Shown here: positions 9,763-18,969 of the stretch, one piece after another
How positions within the stretch are numbered: the stretch's first letter is position 1
Layout: the number at the start of each line of letters is the position of its first letter
Assembly: GCA_002163135.1 (NCBI GenBank)
Contig: MAAN01000022.1
Location: forward strand, 1-64,000
DNA from: Alphaproteobacteria bacterium 46_93_T64
Lineage (GTDB): Bacteria; Pseudomonadota; Alphaproteobacteria; Sneathiellales; Sneathiellaceae
Direction of reading: 5' to 3'
Length of the DNA: 64,000 nucleotides
The notes under the pieces: generated by a model
The model's database searches: none
The model's input: the letters and a program-made list of their open reading frames with translations, nothing else
What the model was told of the DNA's origin: nothing
Program-made: the position numbers and the translations under genes

Positions 9763-11622
9763 TTACCAGCGTGTGCCGGTTTTTTTCGCGGTTTTTTTCT
9801 CATCAAATAGATCTGCTAATTGCTCCATCATCACGCCGCCCAGCTGTTCCGCGTCAATGATTGTGACCGCTTGTTGATAATAGCGGGTCACGTCATGGCC
9901 GATTCCAATAGCAATAAGTTCCACTGGGGATCTTTTTTCAATCCAAGCAATAACGTCACGTAAGTGTCTGTCGAGGTAATTGCCGGGATTTACCGACAGT
10001 GTGCTGTCATCAACAGGGGCACCGTCTGAGATAACCATCAGGATCCGGCGCTGTTCTGGCCGAGCCAATAGCCTGTTATGTGCCCACATCAGGCCTTCGC
10101 CATCGATATTTTCTTTCAGCAAACCCTCTTTCAGCATCAACCCTAAGGATTGGCGGGACCGGCGATAAGGGTGATCGGCTTGTTTGTAGACGATGTGGCG
10201 CAAATCATTAAGACGACCCGGGTTGGCCTCTTTACCTCCCTCGAGCCACTTCTCACGAGATTGGCCCCCTTTCCACGCGCGTGTGGTAAAGCCCAGAATT
10301 TCAACTTTCACAGAGCAACGTTCAAGCGTTCTGGCCAGAATATCTGCTGAGATTGCGGCAATAGAAATTGGACGTCCCCGCATGGAACCGGAGTTGTCAA
10401 TGAGCAGGGTAACAATGGTGTCGCGAAAATCTGTGTCTTCTTCCTGTTTGAAAGAGAGAGGCAAGAGGGGGTCAGCAACAACCCGTGACAGGCGGGCGGC
10501 ATCCAAAATGCCTTCCTCCAAATCAAAGGACCAGGATCTGTTCTGCTGCGCTTGTAATTTACGTTGCAAGCGATTAGCTAGGCGGCTCACTAAACTATGC
10601 ATGCTGGAAAGCTGCTGATCCAGTTGCTGGCGCAATCTGTTCAGTTCTTCAGGCTCGCTCAAATCAGAAGCTTGCACAACTTCATCAAATTCAGTGGTAA
10701 ATGTCTTGTAAACCGGACCTTCAACAAAGTTTCTAAAATCATCCGGGTAGGATGGCTTTTTGTCTTTTCCAGCTTCTTCGCCCGAACTGGCGCTTTCCTG
10801 ATCAGCACTTTCTCCGGCTTCCGTATCAGAGCTATCGTCACCAGCCCCTTCCTGAGCCGAAGCGTCTTCGGCAGCGCTTGCATCTTGTGCCTCGTCGTCG
10901 CCTTCAGCACCGCTGCTCTCTGCTTCGGGTTCGCCTTCGTCGCCATCGCTGTCAGAATCGTCCTGACTATCCATACCATCGGCATCGTCATAAAGATCCA
11001 GATCTTTAAGCAACTGTTTAGTGGCTGCAGCAAATTTGGTTTGATCTGCAGCGGTGTCAATGAGCGCCTGAAAATCTTCACCGCCTTTTGTTTCAAGTTC
11101 CTCACGCCATAAATCAACCATGGCTGCTGCGCTGCTGGGAACCGGCGTACCTGTCAGTTTTTCGCGAATGAGTAGTCCAAGGACGTCGGCAATTGGCGCG
11201 TCGGCCTTATCGTAAACACGATCAAATCCAGATTCTTTGCATCGGCTATCCAGTTGTCGATACAAGTTGTCGGAAACACCTTGCATACGGTTTGCGCCAA
11301 GGGCTTCCACTCTCGCCTGTTCGATAACATCGAAAACAGCCTTGGCATCGCCTCCCATCGGCACAAGTTTAGAATGGAGTGCATCATCATGATAACGCAT
11401 ACGAAGCGCGAGGCTGTCTGACTGTCCACGAATTTTATGAATGTCACCTTCGCTCAGATCACGCGCAGGGTTTGGAAGCCGTGCACGGTGATCGGACAGA
11501 CCTGATTGGTCTGTGCCATAAGTGACCTCAAGCTCCTTGTCCTGAGACATGGCCCGCATAGTCGATGTGACCGCCCGTTTAAAAACGTCGGCGGCACTTT
11601 CTTTGTTCTTGGACAGAGACAC
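9763..11622 (-). CDS. cobT: Aerobic cobaltochelatase subunit CobT
   Basis: A 619-residue protein with the CobT layout: an N-terminal domain, a very acidic low-complexity linker at about residues 215-290 rich in D, E, S and A, and a C-terminal von Willebrand A domain with the MIDAS motif DNSGS at 409-413. CobT works with the AAA+ subunit CobS and the large subunit CobN to insert cobalt into hydrogenobyrinic acid a,c-diamide in aerobic B12 synthesis. CobN is not in this window. The start is a GTG 4 bases after the cobS stop, so translation is coupled. The pathway supplies the cofactor needed by the mutase encoded upstream. Confidence 0.94.
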   Translation of the reverse strand: MSLSKNKESAADVFKRAVTSTMRAMSQDKELEVTYGTDQSGLSDHRARLPNPARDLSEGDIHKIRGQSDSLALRMRYHDDALHSKLVPMGGDAKAVFDVIEQARVEALGANRMQGVSDNLYRQLDSRCKESGFDRVYDKADAPIADVLGLLIREKLTGTPVPSSAAAMVDLWREELETKGGEDFQALIDTAADQTKFAAATKQLLKDLDLYDDADGMDSQDDSDSDGDEGEPEAESSGAEGDDEAQDASAAEDASAQEGAGDDSSDTEAGESADQESASSGEEAGKDKKPSYPDDFRNFVEGPVYKTFTTEFDEVVQASDLSEPEELNRLRQQLDQQLSSMHSLVSRLANRLQRKLQAQQNRSWSFDLEEGILDAARLSRVVADPLLPLSFKQEEDTDFRDTIVTLLIDNSGSMRGRPISIAAISADILARTLERCSVKVEILGFTTRAWKGGQSREKWLEGGKEANPGRLNDLRHIVYKQADHPYRRSRQSLGLMLKEGLLKENIDGEGLMWAHNRLLARPEQRRILMVISDGAPVDDSTLSVNPGNYLDRHLRDVIAWIEKRSPVELIAIGIGHDVTRYYQQAVTIIDAEQLGGVMMEQLADLFDEKKTAKKTGTRW

Positions 11623-11626
11623 TTTA

Positions 11627-12622
11627 TTAAACCGTTATGTTAGCCGCTGATTCTGGCAATTCTTGGCCAAAACTACGCTGGTAATATTCAGCAACCACCG
11701 GGCGTTCCATTTCATCACATTTGTTTAAGAATGTGACACGGAAGGCAAAGGCAACATCTCCAAATATTTCCGCATTTTCAGCCCAGGTGATGACTGTACG
11801 TGGGCTCATAACTGTGGAAATATCTCCGCCAACGAAGCCGGACCGTGATAGATCTGCACATGCAATCATTGACCGAATGGTTTTGCGACCTTCTGCAGTG
11901 TCGTAGCTCGGTAACTTCGAGAGAACAATCTTGGTTTCAGCCTCTTCTGACAAGTAGTTCAGTGTTGCGACAATGCTCCACCGATCCATTTGCCCTTGAT
12001 TGAGCTGCTGAGTGCCATGGTAGAGACCTGTTGTGTCACCAAGACCTACTGTGTTCGTTGTCGAAAACATTCTGAATGCTGGATGCGGGCGGATGACACG
12101 GTTTTGGTCAAGCAATGTCAATTTGCCTTCAACTTCTAGAACGCGTTGAATAACAAACATAACATCTGGACGTCCCGCATCATATTCATCAAATACAAGA
12201 GCTGTTGGGGATTGCAGTGCCCACGGAAGAATGCCTTCACGGAATTCTGTAACCTGTTTGCCATCCCGTAATACAATGGCATCTTTACCAACAAGATCAA
12301 TTCTTGAAACATGGCTATCAAGATTGACACGTACGCATGGCCAGTTAAGGCGTGCTGCGACCTGCTCGATATGCGTGGACTTACCTGTTCCATGGTAGCC
12401 CTGCACCATTACACGGCGATTAAACGCAAAACCTGCGAGAATGGCCATTGTGGTGTCATGGTCAAAAACATAAGTAGGATCCAAGTCAGGCACCAGCTCA
12501 GTTTTTTGGCTGTAGGCAGGAACCTTAAGGTCGCTATCGAGTTTAAAAACGTCCCGTACAGATACTTTAATGTCGGGCATGTTAATTTCCGGATTTTTTC
12601 CGGCGAGTTCTAGTGGCGTCAT
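11627..12622 (-). CDS. cobS: Aerobic cobaltochelatase AAA+ subunit CobS
   Basis: A 331-residue MoxR/CobS-type AAA+ ATPase. Walker A is GYHGTGKS at residues 75-82 and Walker B is VFDEYD at about 143-148. The N-terminal ~40 residues contain the CobS-specific segment [17 protein letters not shown]. It drives ATP-dependent cobalt insertion together with CobT, whose gene follows after 4 bases. GGAACAGTT supplies the ribosome site before the ATG. A J-domain gene lies 43 bases upstream in the same direction. Confidence 0.95.
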   Translation of the reverse strand: MTPLELAGKNPEINMPDIKVSVRDVFKLDSDLKVPAYSQKTELVPDLDPTYVFDHDTTMAILAGFAFNRRVMVQGYHGTGKSTHIEQVAARLNWPCVRVNLDSHVSRIDLVGKDAIVLRDGKQVTEFREGILPWALQSPTALVFDEYDAGRPDVMFVIQRVLEVEGKLTLLDQNRVIRPHPAFRMFSTTNTVGLGDTTGLYHGTQQLNQGQMDRWSIVATLNYLSEEAETKIVLSKLPSYDTAEGRKTIRSMIACADLSRSGFVGGDISTVMSPRTVITWAENAEIFGDVAFAFRVTFLNKCDEMERPVVAEYYQRSFGQELPESAANITV

Positions 12623-12665
12623 AACTGTTCCGTATACTGATCAGATGTTATTATTTACGGTGTTT

Positions 12666-13262
12666 TTAGGAGGGAGTGCAAGAAAGAAGGTGCGTGTAGG
12701 CCTGGTTAATGTTTTTTAGAATTTCTTCAGCCTGTTTGTCACCCCCTCGAATATCGGGATGAAATTTTTTTGCTAGCTCTTTTCGGCGTTTTTTAATCTC
12801 CGGAAGGGTGCTATCGGGTTTTAAGTCAAGTGTTGCCAATGCAGATCGATGCTCTTCGTCAATGATAACACTTTCCTTAGGGCCACTTGTCCTATTATTT
12901 TTTTCTGCGTGCTCGCCAAAACCGCCGTCACGTTGGAAATCAAACGGGTCGTCGAAATGAGGACTACGTTTAGCGCTGCTTGTACGAGTGCCAAGCTGCC
13001 ATGTTGGTCTATGGCCAGTAATGTCTTCATCTTTGTAACGCAGAACTTCATCGTCGCTCATGCCGTCAAAAAAGTTCCAACTCTTGTTGAATTCACGAAT
13101 ATGTTTCATGCAGAACCAACGATAGTCTTCAGGGCCGCCTCTATCAAGCATGCGTGATTTAGGCGCACGAAATTCACCTTCGGCCTCGCAATCTAAGTGA
13201 TCACAGGCGCGTTCAGTCTCTAGGGTCATGCTTTTTTTATATGAAGAGCTAGATTTATTCAT
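12666..13262 (-). CDS. J-domain-containing protein
   Basis: A 198-residue protein with a C-terminal J domain (about residues 140-195) that contains the HPD tripeptide in KKFHPDIRGGDKQ, the element that stimulates Hsp70/DnaK ATPase. The N-terminal 140 residues (LDCEAEGEFRAPKSR, WFCMKHIREFNKSWNFF) are a conserved alphaproteobacterial extension with few Cys and His residues. A specific client is unknown. It is the first gene of the likely J-domain/cobS/cobT operon; the same neighbourhood recurs in many alphaproteobacteria as I recall it. Its upstream border is marked by the terminator of the regulator gene. Confidence 0.88.
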   Translation of the reverse strand: MNKSSSSYKKSMTLETERACDHLDCEAEGEFRAPKSRMLDRGGPEDYRWFCMKHIREFNKSWNFFDGMSDDEVLRYKDEDITGHRPTWQLGTRTSSAKRSPHFDDPFDFQRDGGFGEHAEKNNRTSGPKESVIIDEEHRSALATLDLKPDSTLPEIKKRRKELAKKFHPDIRGGDKQAEEILKNINQAYTHLLSCTPS

Positions 13263-13354
13263 TCCACATGATACCGCTTTTCGGGCGCATGAGGCAAGAT
13301 CAACTGCATGAATATGGTGGAATTATTTTGGGAAAGTGTGAGGTTTGTAAGTTA

Positions 13355-13393
13355 GAAAAAAAACGCGCCTGCGAGCAAGAACTCGCAAAGCGC
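13355..13393 (-). terminator. Rho-independent terminator of the XRE-family regulator
   Basis: Read on the minus strand, GCGC-TTT-GCGAG-TTCTTG-CTCGC-AG-GCGC forms an interrupted 9-bp stem followed by G and eight T. It begins about 14 bases after the regulator's stop codon. Confidence 0.8.
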
Positions 13394-13406
13394 ATTAATT
13401 ACTGTG

Positions 13407-13838
13407 TTACTCAGCAACTGGGTTTCGTAAAGCGCGAGCCAGATGACTCAGAGCATCCTGATACCGCTCGTTTTCAATTAGAGAGAAATTTCGGGCCATT
13501 TCCAGACACATTCTCTGACGAGTGGATGTCTCGGTTGTACCCGTTGGCTCCAACCCTTCGAAAAAATAATTAATGGGGACATTAAGTGCACTTGCGATGC
13601 TATATAAACGTCCAGCGGATATACGATTGATGCCGCGTTCATATTTATGGGCCTGTTGATAGGTTACACCGATTAGATTGGCCATTTGTTGCTGGGTGTA
13701 TCCCAGAAGAACTCGTCTTTCGCGAATTTTGTTACCAACATGCTTATCAACGATGCGTACCGGTACTTCTTCATCAGCATTGTTTTCAACATCTTGGGCG
13801 ACTTGTACATGTTTACGAACATTAGCGTGGACTGTCAT
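13407..13838 (-). CDS. XRE-family helix-turn-helix regulator (PraR-like)
   Basis: A 143-residue protein with one XRE/Cro-type DNA-binding domain at about residues 34-92 (VGNKIRERRVLLGYTQQQMA, then YQQAHKYERGINRISAGRL). The segment 'KYERGINRIS...RLYSIASALNVPINYFFEGL' is the pattern of the alphaproteobacterial PraR/SinR-like family, known in rhizobia for controlling biofilm, quorum sensing or symbiosis genes. The target in this organism is unknown. GGAGAG 5 bases before the ATG is a good ribosome site. It sits alone, with its own terminator, between the J-domain gene and bolA. The opposite-strand 101-codon frame overlapping its 3' end is not a gene. Confidence 0.9.
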   Translation of the reverse strand: MTVHANVRKHVQVAQDVENNADEEVPVRIVDKHVGNKIRERRVLLGYTQQQMANLIGVTYQQAHKYERGINRISAGRLYSIASALNVPINYFFEGLEPTGTTETSTRQRMCLEMARNFSLIENERYQDALSHLARALRNPVAE

Positions 13839-14046
13839 TTTTCTCTCCAGCTCTATTTCTGTGATTTATACAACCTGTACTGCGCACGTATACGATTAAA
13901 CTAATGTAAGATAAAATCAAAATGGTATTCGCGCAACTTATATTTCTTCTAATATTGCTAATACCACCTAAGATGCGTAAATCATAAGTAGATAAAATTC
14001 ATCCTGCTATGGTAAGGTATTGTTTTTTATAGGAAATGGAAAGTTC

Positions 14047-14319
14047 ATGACTGCAGCTAAACGAATTGAAAATAAACTGAATGATGCATTTTTTCCTGAG
14101 AAACTCGTTGTAATTGACGAGTCCCATTTACATGAAGGTCATGCAGGTGCCCGCGTTGGCGGTGAATCTCATTTCAAAGTTGAAATCGTTGCAGTTGAAT
14201 TCGAGGGAGCATCGCGCGTTGCTCGCCAGAGATTAATCTACGCAGCGTTGAGCGAAGAAATGTCGACCTATATTCATGCTCTTTCTATTGATGTAAAGGC
14301 CCCTTCCGAGGTTAAGTAA
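14047..14319 (+). CDS. bolA: BolA family protein
   Basis: A 90-residue BolA-fold protein with the characteristic HAGARVGGESHFKVEIV core (His and Glu residues that help bind a [2Fe-2S] cluster with monothiol glutaredoxins) and the ending region SRVARQRLIYAAL. BolA proteins act in iron-sulfur trafficking and stress or morphology control. The frame opens at 14020, but the ATG at 14047 gives the usual length and follows AGGAAATGGAAAG. It is divergent from the XRE-family regulator. Confidence 0.92.
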   Translation: MTAAKRIENKLNDAFFPEKLVVIDESHLHEGHAGARVGGESHFKVEIVAVEFEGASRVARQRLIYAALSEEMSTYIHALSIDVKAPSEVK

Positions 14320-14406
14320 TTGTTTTTTATCTATTGAAGGCCAATATTCAATTCCTATATGCAACTTATAAGTGTTTTAATTTGTTGTTTAATACTTGGA
14401 GTTGGT

Positions 14407-14712
14407 ATGAGTAAAATTGAGAAAAATCAATCACTGATCAATGGAAACGTTACCATTCTTGATCCCCATGATGGTAAAAAAAGACGCACAAGTATTCGCC
14501 TAGAAGCTATTGAATGGGATACGATGCGCCGAATTTGCGGTTTGAACCGAATTACAATTCATGATTTTTGTAGCCGTGCTGATGCCCATCCAAAACGCAT
14601 TGAACACTCTCGAACTTCGCGAATAAGAGCGGCCATTCTTCAGTACTGCCTTGATAAGGGTGAAGTATTTTCTACGCCAGTACGAAGAGAAGTAGAAACG
14701 GTAAGGATATAA
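14407..14712 (+). CDS. Ribbon-helix-helix domain protein
   Basis: A 101-residue protein starting MSKIEKN after TTGGAG. The stretch KKRRTSIRLEAIEWDTMRR (about residues 24-42) has the alternating beta-strand then helix of a ribbon-helix-helix (RHH_4-type) DNA-binding domain, and a second helix follows around DFCSRADAHP. Such small proteins are common in alphaproteobacteria as putative transcription factors of unknown target. No toxin gene is adjacent, so it is not obviously an antitoxin. Its last 41 bases overlap the 3' end of the convergent AEC transporter gene. Confidence 0.72.
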   Translation: MSKIEKNQSLINGNVTILDPHDGKKRRTSIRLEAIEWDTMRRICGLNRITIHDFCSRADAHPKRIEHSRTSRIRAAILQYCLDKGEVFSTPVRREVETVRI

Positions 14713-15550
14713 AAGACAGCAGCGTCGACACCAGAATTGTTCCTGCCATTTGCGCTGCAGAGCGATCATACCGCAAAGCAATCAGGTAATTGAAAACGGC
14801 GACTGGCATTGTGCATTCCAAAATCACAACCCCTCGCGCAGCTCCTTCAAGGCTGAAGAGGGTCGCCAGCGCGACGCCTACAGCGAAGCCAATGCCAAGT
14901 CGCAATACTGATAGTAATGTCGCCTGTTTCAAGTGCTTGATCGACAAATTAGATAAACTGACGCCAAGTGCCATTAGCATCAGTGGTATGGTAAATCCAC
15001 CAAGTAAATCTGTTGTATTAATGACCCATTTGGGGACCTCTATTTCAAAAAATTTGAGGAAAAGGGCGATGCCAACAGCATAAATCAAGGGAGTTTTGAG
15101 GAGTTGCGTAAAAGAGCCCGTCCCCGATGCCATCCATATCCCAAGAGTAAATTGCAATATTGCATAGACGGCAAAATATGCGAGGGCCAGCGTTAATCCA
15201 ACATCACCGAAAGCAAAAAAGCAAAGTGGCATTCCCATGTTGCCGGTATTTGGAAAGACGATCGCAGGCAAGAAATCTCGAATATCCAGTCGGCATAATT
15301 TCAAGACAATACAGCCGATGACAAAGAAACAAGCGAAAGAATATACTGCGAGCAACCCAAATTCGAGGAAAGACGAGAGGCTCATTTTCAACTGAACCAA
15401 TGTAGTAAAGATCAGCATTGGCGCGCCGATATTAGTTACAAGCCCTGATATGGTTTCCATATGAAAGGCATTGCCTCGTTTCGCCCAAAGGAAACCGAGC
15501 CCGGCGCACAGAATAACCGGCGCTATGATATTGAATAAAATTTGAAACAT
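14672..15550 (-). CDS. AEC family transporter (auxin efflux carrier-like permease)
   Basis: A 292-residue, almost wholly hydrophobic protein with about ten predicted membrane segments. Typical AEC features include the NTGNMGMP motif in the first half, a region of non-helical break seen across PIN/AEC carriers, and the MLMALGVSLSN segment in the second half. Bacterial members export or import small organic anions such as malate or malonate; the substrate here is unknown. Convergent overlap of 41 bases with the ribbon-helix-helix gene. Confidence 0.88.
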   Translation of the reverse strand: MFQILFNIIAPVILCAGLGFLWAKRGNAFHMETISGLVTNIGAPMLIFTTLVQLKMSLSSFLEFGLLAVYSFACFFVIGCIVLKLCRLDIRDFLPAIVFPNTGNMGMPLCFFAFGDVGLTLALAYFAVYAILQFTLGIWMASGTGSFTQLLKTPLIYAVGIALFLKFFEIEVPKWVINTTDLLGGFTIPLMLMALGVSLSNLSIKHLKQATLLSVLRLGIGFAVGVALATLFSLEGAARGVVILECTMPVAVFNYLIALRYDRSAAQMAGTILVSTLLSFISLPFLLLFVLA

Positions 15551-15585
15551 GGGTGTCGTCTAATGCTACCAGGATTAATGGTGAA

Positions 15586-16863
15586 TTATTGGTGGAGTTT
15601 AGTAACCCTTAATTGGGTGATTTGGTTTCTTTCTTTTGTCATTATTTCGAATTTATACCCAACAAAGTTGAAAACTTGACCTTCTTCAGGAATAATTCGG
15701 GCTTCATGAATAACTAAACCTGCGATCGTAGCGGCTTCTTCATCAGGAAGTGTCCAGTTAAATTTGCGATTGAGATCGCGAATGGTGACAGAACCTTTTG
15801 TAAGGACACTGTCGTCCTGTAGTACTTCAACACCAGCGACCTCGACATCATGTTCATCTGAAATGTCACCGACGATTTCTTCTAGGATATCTTCAAGTGT
15901 TACAAGTCCCATTAAAGCGCCATATTCATCGACAACCAGCGCGAAATGAGCATGACGATCCAAAAACGCGTTCAATTGATTGCGCAGTGTGGTTGTTTCA
16001 GGAACAAAATAAGGCTCTGATGCGATATCTTCAATGGTGAGTGAAGAATAGTCACCCTTTAACGGAATAACAGCCCGGAGTAAGTCTTTAGCGTGAATAA
16101 CCCCAACAATATTTTCAGTTTCCCCGCGCCAGAGTGGTAAGCGAGTGTACGGGCTGGTTAGTACTTGGTCGATAATTTCCTCAATAGGTTTACTGGCGTC
16201 GATGGTTTTTACATTTTTACGATGTGTCATAATCTCGGATAAGTCGACCTCATCCATATCCAAGATTGTTCCAAGCATGTGCTTTTCAAGCATAATGACG
16301 CCAGCATCTTCAGAATGCAGGTCAATGGCTCCACGCAGTTCATCTTGTGCAGCGTCAGATAGAGTATCTGGATGATCGTCTAGTTGTTGCACGCCAAGCA
16401 ACCGCAAAGTGAAATCTACAACCATGTTTACCCCAAGCACAAACGGTGCAAATGTAAATACAAATGGTCGCAACACAGGGGCGACAAACCTCGCAACACG
16501 GACAGGACGGCGCAGAGCATAAGTCTTAGGCAAAACTTCGGAAAAAATAAGGATTAGGGCTGTCATTATTAGCGTAGCATAAGCAACACCGATATCCCCG
16601 AATAGAGATATCAACATGCTGGTTGCCAAGGCTGACGCCAGGATGTTGACCAAATTATTACCCAACAAAATTGCACTGATCAATTTTGTTTTCTGGTCGC
16701 GGAGACGATTGACTTGGGCTGCGCGCCTGTCACCTGATTGCTCCATTTGATGCAATCGCGCACGCGAAGCGGCAGTGAGTGCTGTTTCTGAGCCAGAAAA
16801 AAAGCCGGAAAGTGCCAGAAGAACAATGATGGCACTGATTGACAGTATTAGTTCAAGATCCAT
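15586..16863 (-). CDS. HlyC/CorC (CNNM) family transporter
   Basis: A 425-residue protein with the standard three-part plan: an N-terminal DUF21/CNNM membrane domain (about residues 1-190, with the FSGSETALTAASRARL motif near 23-38), a pair of CBS domains (about 205-330, including VVDEYGALMGLVTLEDILEEIVG) and a C-terminal CorC_HlyC domain (about 345-425). CNNM/CorC proteins are linked to Mg2+ and Co2+ efflux. The MFS-type haemolysin name is historical. It is 27 bases downstream of aroB in the same direction, so read-through from the shikimate genes is likely. Confidence 0.92.
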   Translation of the reverse strand: MDLELILSISAIIVLLALSGFFSGSETALTAASRARLHQMEQSGDRRAAQVNRLRDQKTKLISAILLGNNLVNILASALATSMLISLFGDIGVAYATLIMTALILIFSEVLPKTYALRRPVRVARFVAPVLRPFVFTFAPFVLGVNMVVDFTLRLLGVQQLDDHPDTLSDAAQDELRGAIDLHSEDAGVIMLEKHMLGTILDMDEVDLSEIMTHRKNVKTIDASKPIEEIIDQVLTSPYTRLPLWRGETENIVGVIHAKDLLRAVIPLKGDYSSLTIEDIASEPYFVPETTTLRNQLNAFLDRHAHFALVVDEYGALMGLVTLEDILEEIVGDISDEHDVEVAGVEVLQDDSVLTKGSVTIRDLNRKFNWTLPDEEAATIAGLVIHEARIIPEEGQVFNFVGYKFEIMTKERNQITQLRVTKLHQ

Positions 16864-16890
16864 TGTTTGGTCTGATTACCCCTTATCCCG

Positions 16891-18033
16891 TTATTCTGTG
16901 AATTGATCCAACATAGTCAGGATATCTTGTTGTTCAACATCTTGAGTAACAAATGCTTCACCGATCGCCTTCATCAAAATGAATGTCAATTTGCCTTGGT
17001 CCACCTTTTTATCTTGATGCATGTGTTTAAGAAGGGTTGCGGGCAGCCACTTGACACCTTCGATAATAGGAAGTGATTGCATCATACCGACGCGATCGTA
17101 ATGTGCGGCAACTCTTACGCAATCTTGCCCATCCATGAGGCCCGATTTAGCGGATAGTTCCATAGCCATTAACATACCGACAGCGACACCCTCTCCATGA
17201 ACTAGATGGGGTCCGTATTTGGTTTCTGCTTCTAAAGCGTGCCCGAATGTGTGTCCCAAATTTAAAAGGGCCCGAACGCCTTGTTCTTTTTCGTCTTCGG
17301 CGACAATGCGTGCTTTTGCGGTAACGCTAGTTTCAACTGCTCGAATTCGGGCAGCGATGTCCCCATCCACCACGGATAAACCGTTTTCCTCAAGCCATTC
17401 AAAGAAATTGAAATCCCCCAAAAGTGCGTATTTTACAACTTCGGCATAACCTGCCAAAACATCGCGTCTTGGTAAAGTGTCTAAAAGTGTCACATCTGCT
17501 AAAACGAGTTTCGGTTGGTAGAAGGCACCAATTAGGTTTTTACCGTGGGAGCTATTAATTCCGGTTTTCCCTCCAACTGAACTATCCACCTGTGATAGAA
17601 GTGTTGTTGGAATTTGAATGAAATCCACACCACGCCTAAGCGTTGCCGCTGCAAATCCTGTCAGATCACCGACAACACCGCCGCCAAATGCGATAAGGCA
17701 TTCATCCCGGCTGATTTGTGCTGCGAGCAATTGATCAAGAAGGTCGCCGAAGTGATGAAGGCTTTTGGTTTTCTCACCCACGGGCAATATGACAGTAGTA
17801 AATTCTATTTCTTGATCAGACAAAGAGTGTTGAAGAGTTTCCAGATGCAATTTGGCAACCGTCTCGTCAGTTATGATGGCGACACGTTTTTTCCGAAGAA
17901 TTGGTGCAATTAAAGCGCCGGCTCGAGGCAATAAACCACCTCCGATGATCACGTCGTAGGAACGCTCTCCCAGTGATACTTTTACTTTTGCATCGTCAGC
18001 GTCACCGATTTTTGTCTTTGCAGACTGTTGCAT
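16891..18033 (-). CDS. aroB: 3-dehydroquinate synthase
   Basis: A 380-residue NAD+- and metal-dependent enzyme that closes DAHP into 3-dehydroquinate, the second step of the shikimate pathway. Family motifs are GEKTKSLHHFGDLLDQLL, AFGGGVVGDLTGFAAATLRRG, the PTTLLSQVDSSVGGKTGIN segment and NLGHTFGHALE with a metal-ligand His. AAGGAAAGTAG before the ATG is a good ribosome site. The order aroK-aroB on the minus strand is the common proteobacterial arrangement; the gap is 45 bases. Confidence 0.96.
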   Translation of the reverse strand: MQQSAKTKIGDADDAKVKVSLGERSYDVIIGGGLLPRAGALIAPILRKKRVAIITDETVAKLHLETLQHSLSDQEIEFTTVILPVGEKTKSLHHFGDLLDQLLAAQISRDECLIAFGGGVVGDLTGFAAATLRRGVDFIQIPTTLLSQVDSSVGGKTGINSSHGKNLIGAFYQPKLVLADVTLLDTLPRRDVLAGYAEVVKYALLGDFNFFEWLEENGLSVVDGDIAARIRAVETSVTAKARIVAEDEKEQGVRALLNLGHTFGHALEAETKYGPHLVHGEGVAVGMLMAMELSAKSGLMDGQDCVRVAAHYDRVGMMQSLPIIEGVKWLPATLLKHMHQDKKVDQGKLTFILMKAIGEAFVTQDVEQQDILTMLDQFTE

Positions 18034-18078
18034 CTACTTTCCTTGAACAAATTTGGTGTTACAGAATTTTGTTTAATC

Positions 18079-18651
18079 TTAATCTTCGCTGAGGGCTCGC
18101 GTGATTTTGTCCACAACCAATTCATGTGGGCCTTCGCTACTATCAACAATGATGTCGGCTTCAGCATAAACGGGATAGCGGCTTTTCATCAGGTCATCCA
18201 AAATTTGACGGGGATCACCTTGTTGAAGGAGTGGACGGGTATTTCTTTTTAAACACCGTTTTAACAACGTGTCCAAATCGGCCCGAAGCCAAACCGATCG
18301 TCCCTTGTTCCGGATGAGATCTCGGGTCTCTTGATCCATGTAGGCTCCGCCACCCGTCGCTAGAACGTGCCGGGGGCCATCCAACAAGCGTGAAATAACC
18401 TTACGTTCTCCGTCACGGAAGGCAGCTTCTCCATGAATTTCAAAAAATTCCGGGATGGTCAGGTTCGACGCTTGCTCGATCTCTGTGTCGGCGTCTTTAA
18501 ACGGCAAATTCAGCGCAGTGGCAAGCCGCCGGCCAACGGAACTTTTCCCAGCTCCCATTAGACCGACTAGAATGATTGTTCTGTCACCAATATCTTTCGC
18601 CTCAACTTCCTCAAAGGCGTCACTTACTATCGTCATGTTGTCACTTTTCAT
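18079..18651 (-). CDS. aroK: Shikimate kinase
   Basis: A 190-residue P-loop kinase that phosphorylates shikimate at O3. Walker A GLMGAGKS is at residues 30-37. The shikimate-binding segments are DADTEIE, FRDGERKVI and TGGGAYMD, and a lid region with RNTRPLL follows. Either the ATG at 18651 or the one at 18636 could be the start, since neither has a strong ribosome site; about 20 extra N-terminal residues are usual in alphaproteobacteria. It heads the aroK-aroB-CorC gene run. Confidence 0.95.
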   Translation of the reverse strand: MKSDNMTIVSDAFEEVEAKDIGDRTIILVGLMGAGKSSVGRRLATALNLPFKDADTEIEQASNLTIPEFFEIHGEAAFRDGERKVISRLLDGPRHVLATGGGAYMDQETRDLIRNKGRSVWLRADLDTLLKRCLKRNTRPLLQQGDPRQILDDLMKSRYPVYAEADIIVDSSEGPHELVVDKITRALSED

Positions 18652-18801
18652 AATTTGATATTAGCTAACTGCACACCTTCACTCGAAGGCTGTTGAAGTA
18701 ACTTATAAAGGCGTGCTAGTTCTTTTAGCCAAATTTATGCCATAATCGCAGCTTAGCAAAACAAATAGCAAGGATATTACATCTGATATCCTGGAATATG
18801 T

Positions 18802-18807
18802 TATAAT
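18802..18807 (+). promoter_or_regulatory. Candidate -10 element upstream of the small membrane gene
   Basis: A perfect TATAAT lies 22 bases before the start codon at 18829. No recognisable -35 is found at 16-18 bp, so the support is weak. Confidence 0.3.
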
Positions 18808-18828
18808 GTTAGGAGTATCTCGGGGAAA

Positions 18829-18969
18829 ATGTCTAAATTCTCACTCTTTCTTCTCTTTTTGATTGCCGGTCTTATTGTAGGCGGCGGCGTATTCTTATCG
18901 GCATGGGACATCCCTGCGCCGACTGTACCGGTAGAGAGGGTAATTCCCAATGACCAGTTCCCCAAATAA
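18829..18969 (+). CDS. Small single-pass membrane protein (46 residues)
   Basis: This short frame begins with ATG after CGGGGAAA, a good ribosome site, and encodes 46 residues. The pattern is MSKFS, then an uninterrupted hydrophobic stretch of about 20 residues (LFLLFLIAGLIVGGGVFL), then a short tail APTVPVERVIPN. That is a single-pass membrane protein or an uncleaved signal anchor. It overlaps the next gene by 20 bases, which implies coupled translation. Small proteins of this kind are seen at this place upstream of xerC/xerD in related alphaproteobacteria as I recall; function unknown. Confidence 0.7.
   Translation: MSKFSLFLLFLIAGLIVGGGVFLSAWDIPAPTVPVERVIPNDQFPK

Noticed and set aside
13268-13573. 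Plus-strand frame of 101 codons next to the J-domain gene
   Set aside because: It overlaps the well-supported XRE-family regulator on the other strand and its terminator, has no recognisable domain, and its codon content looks like antisense.
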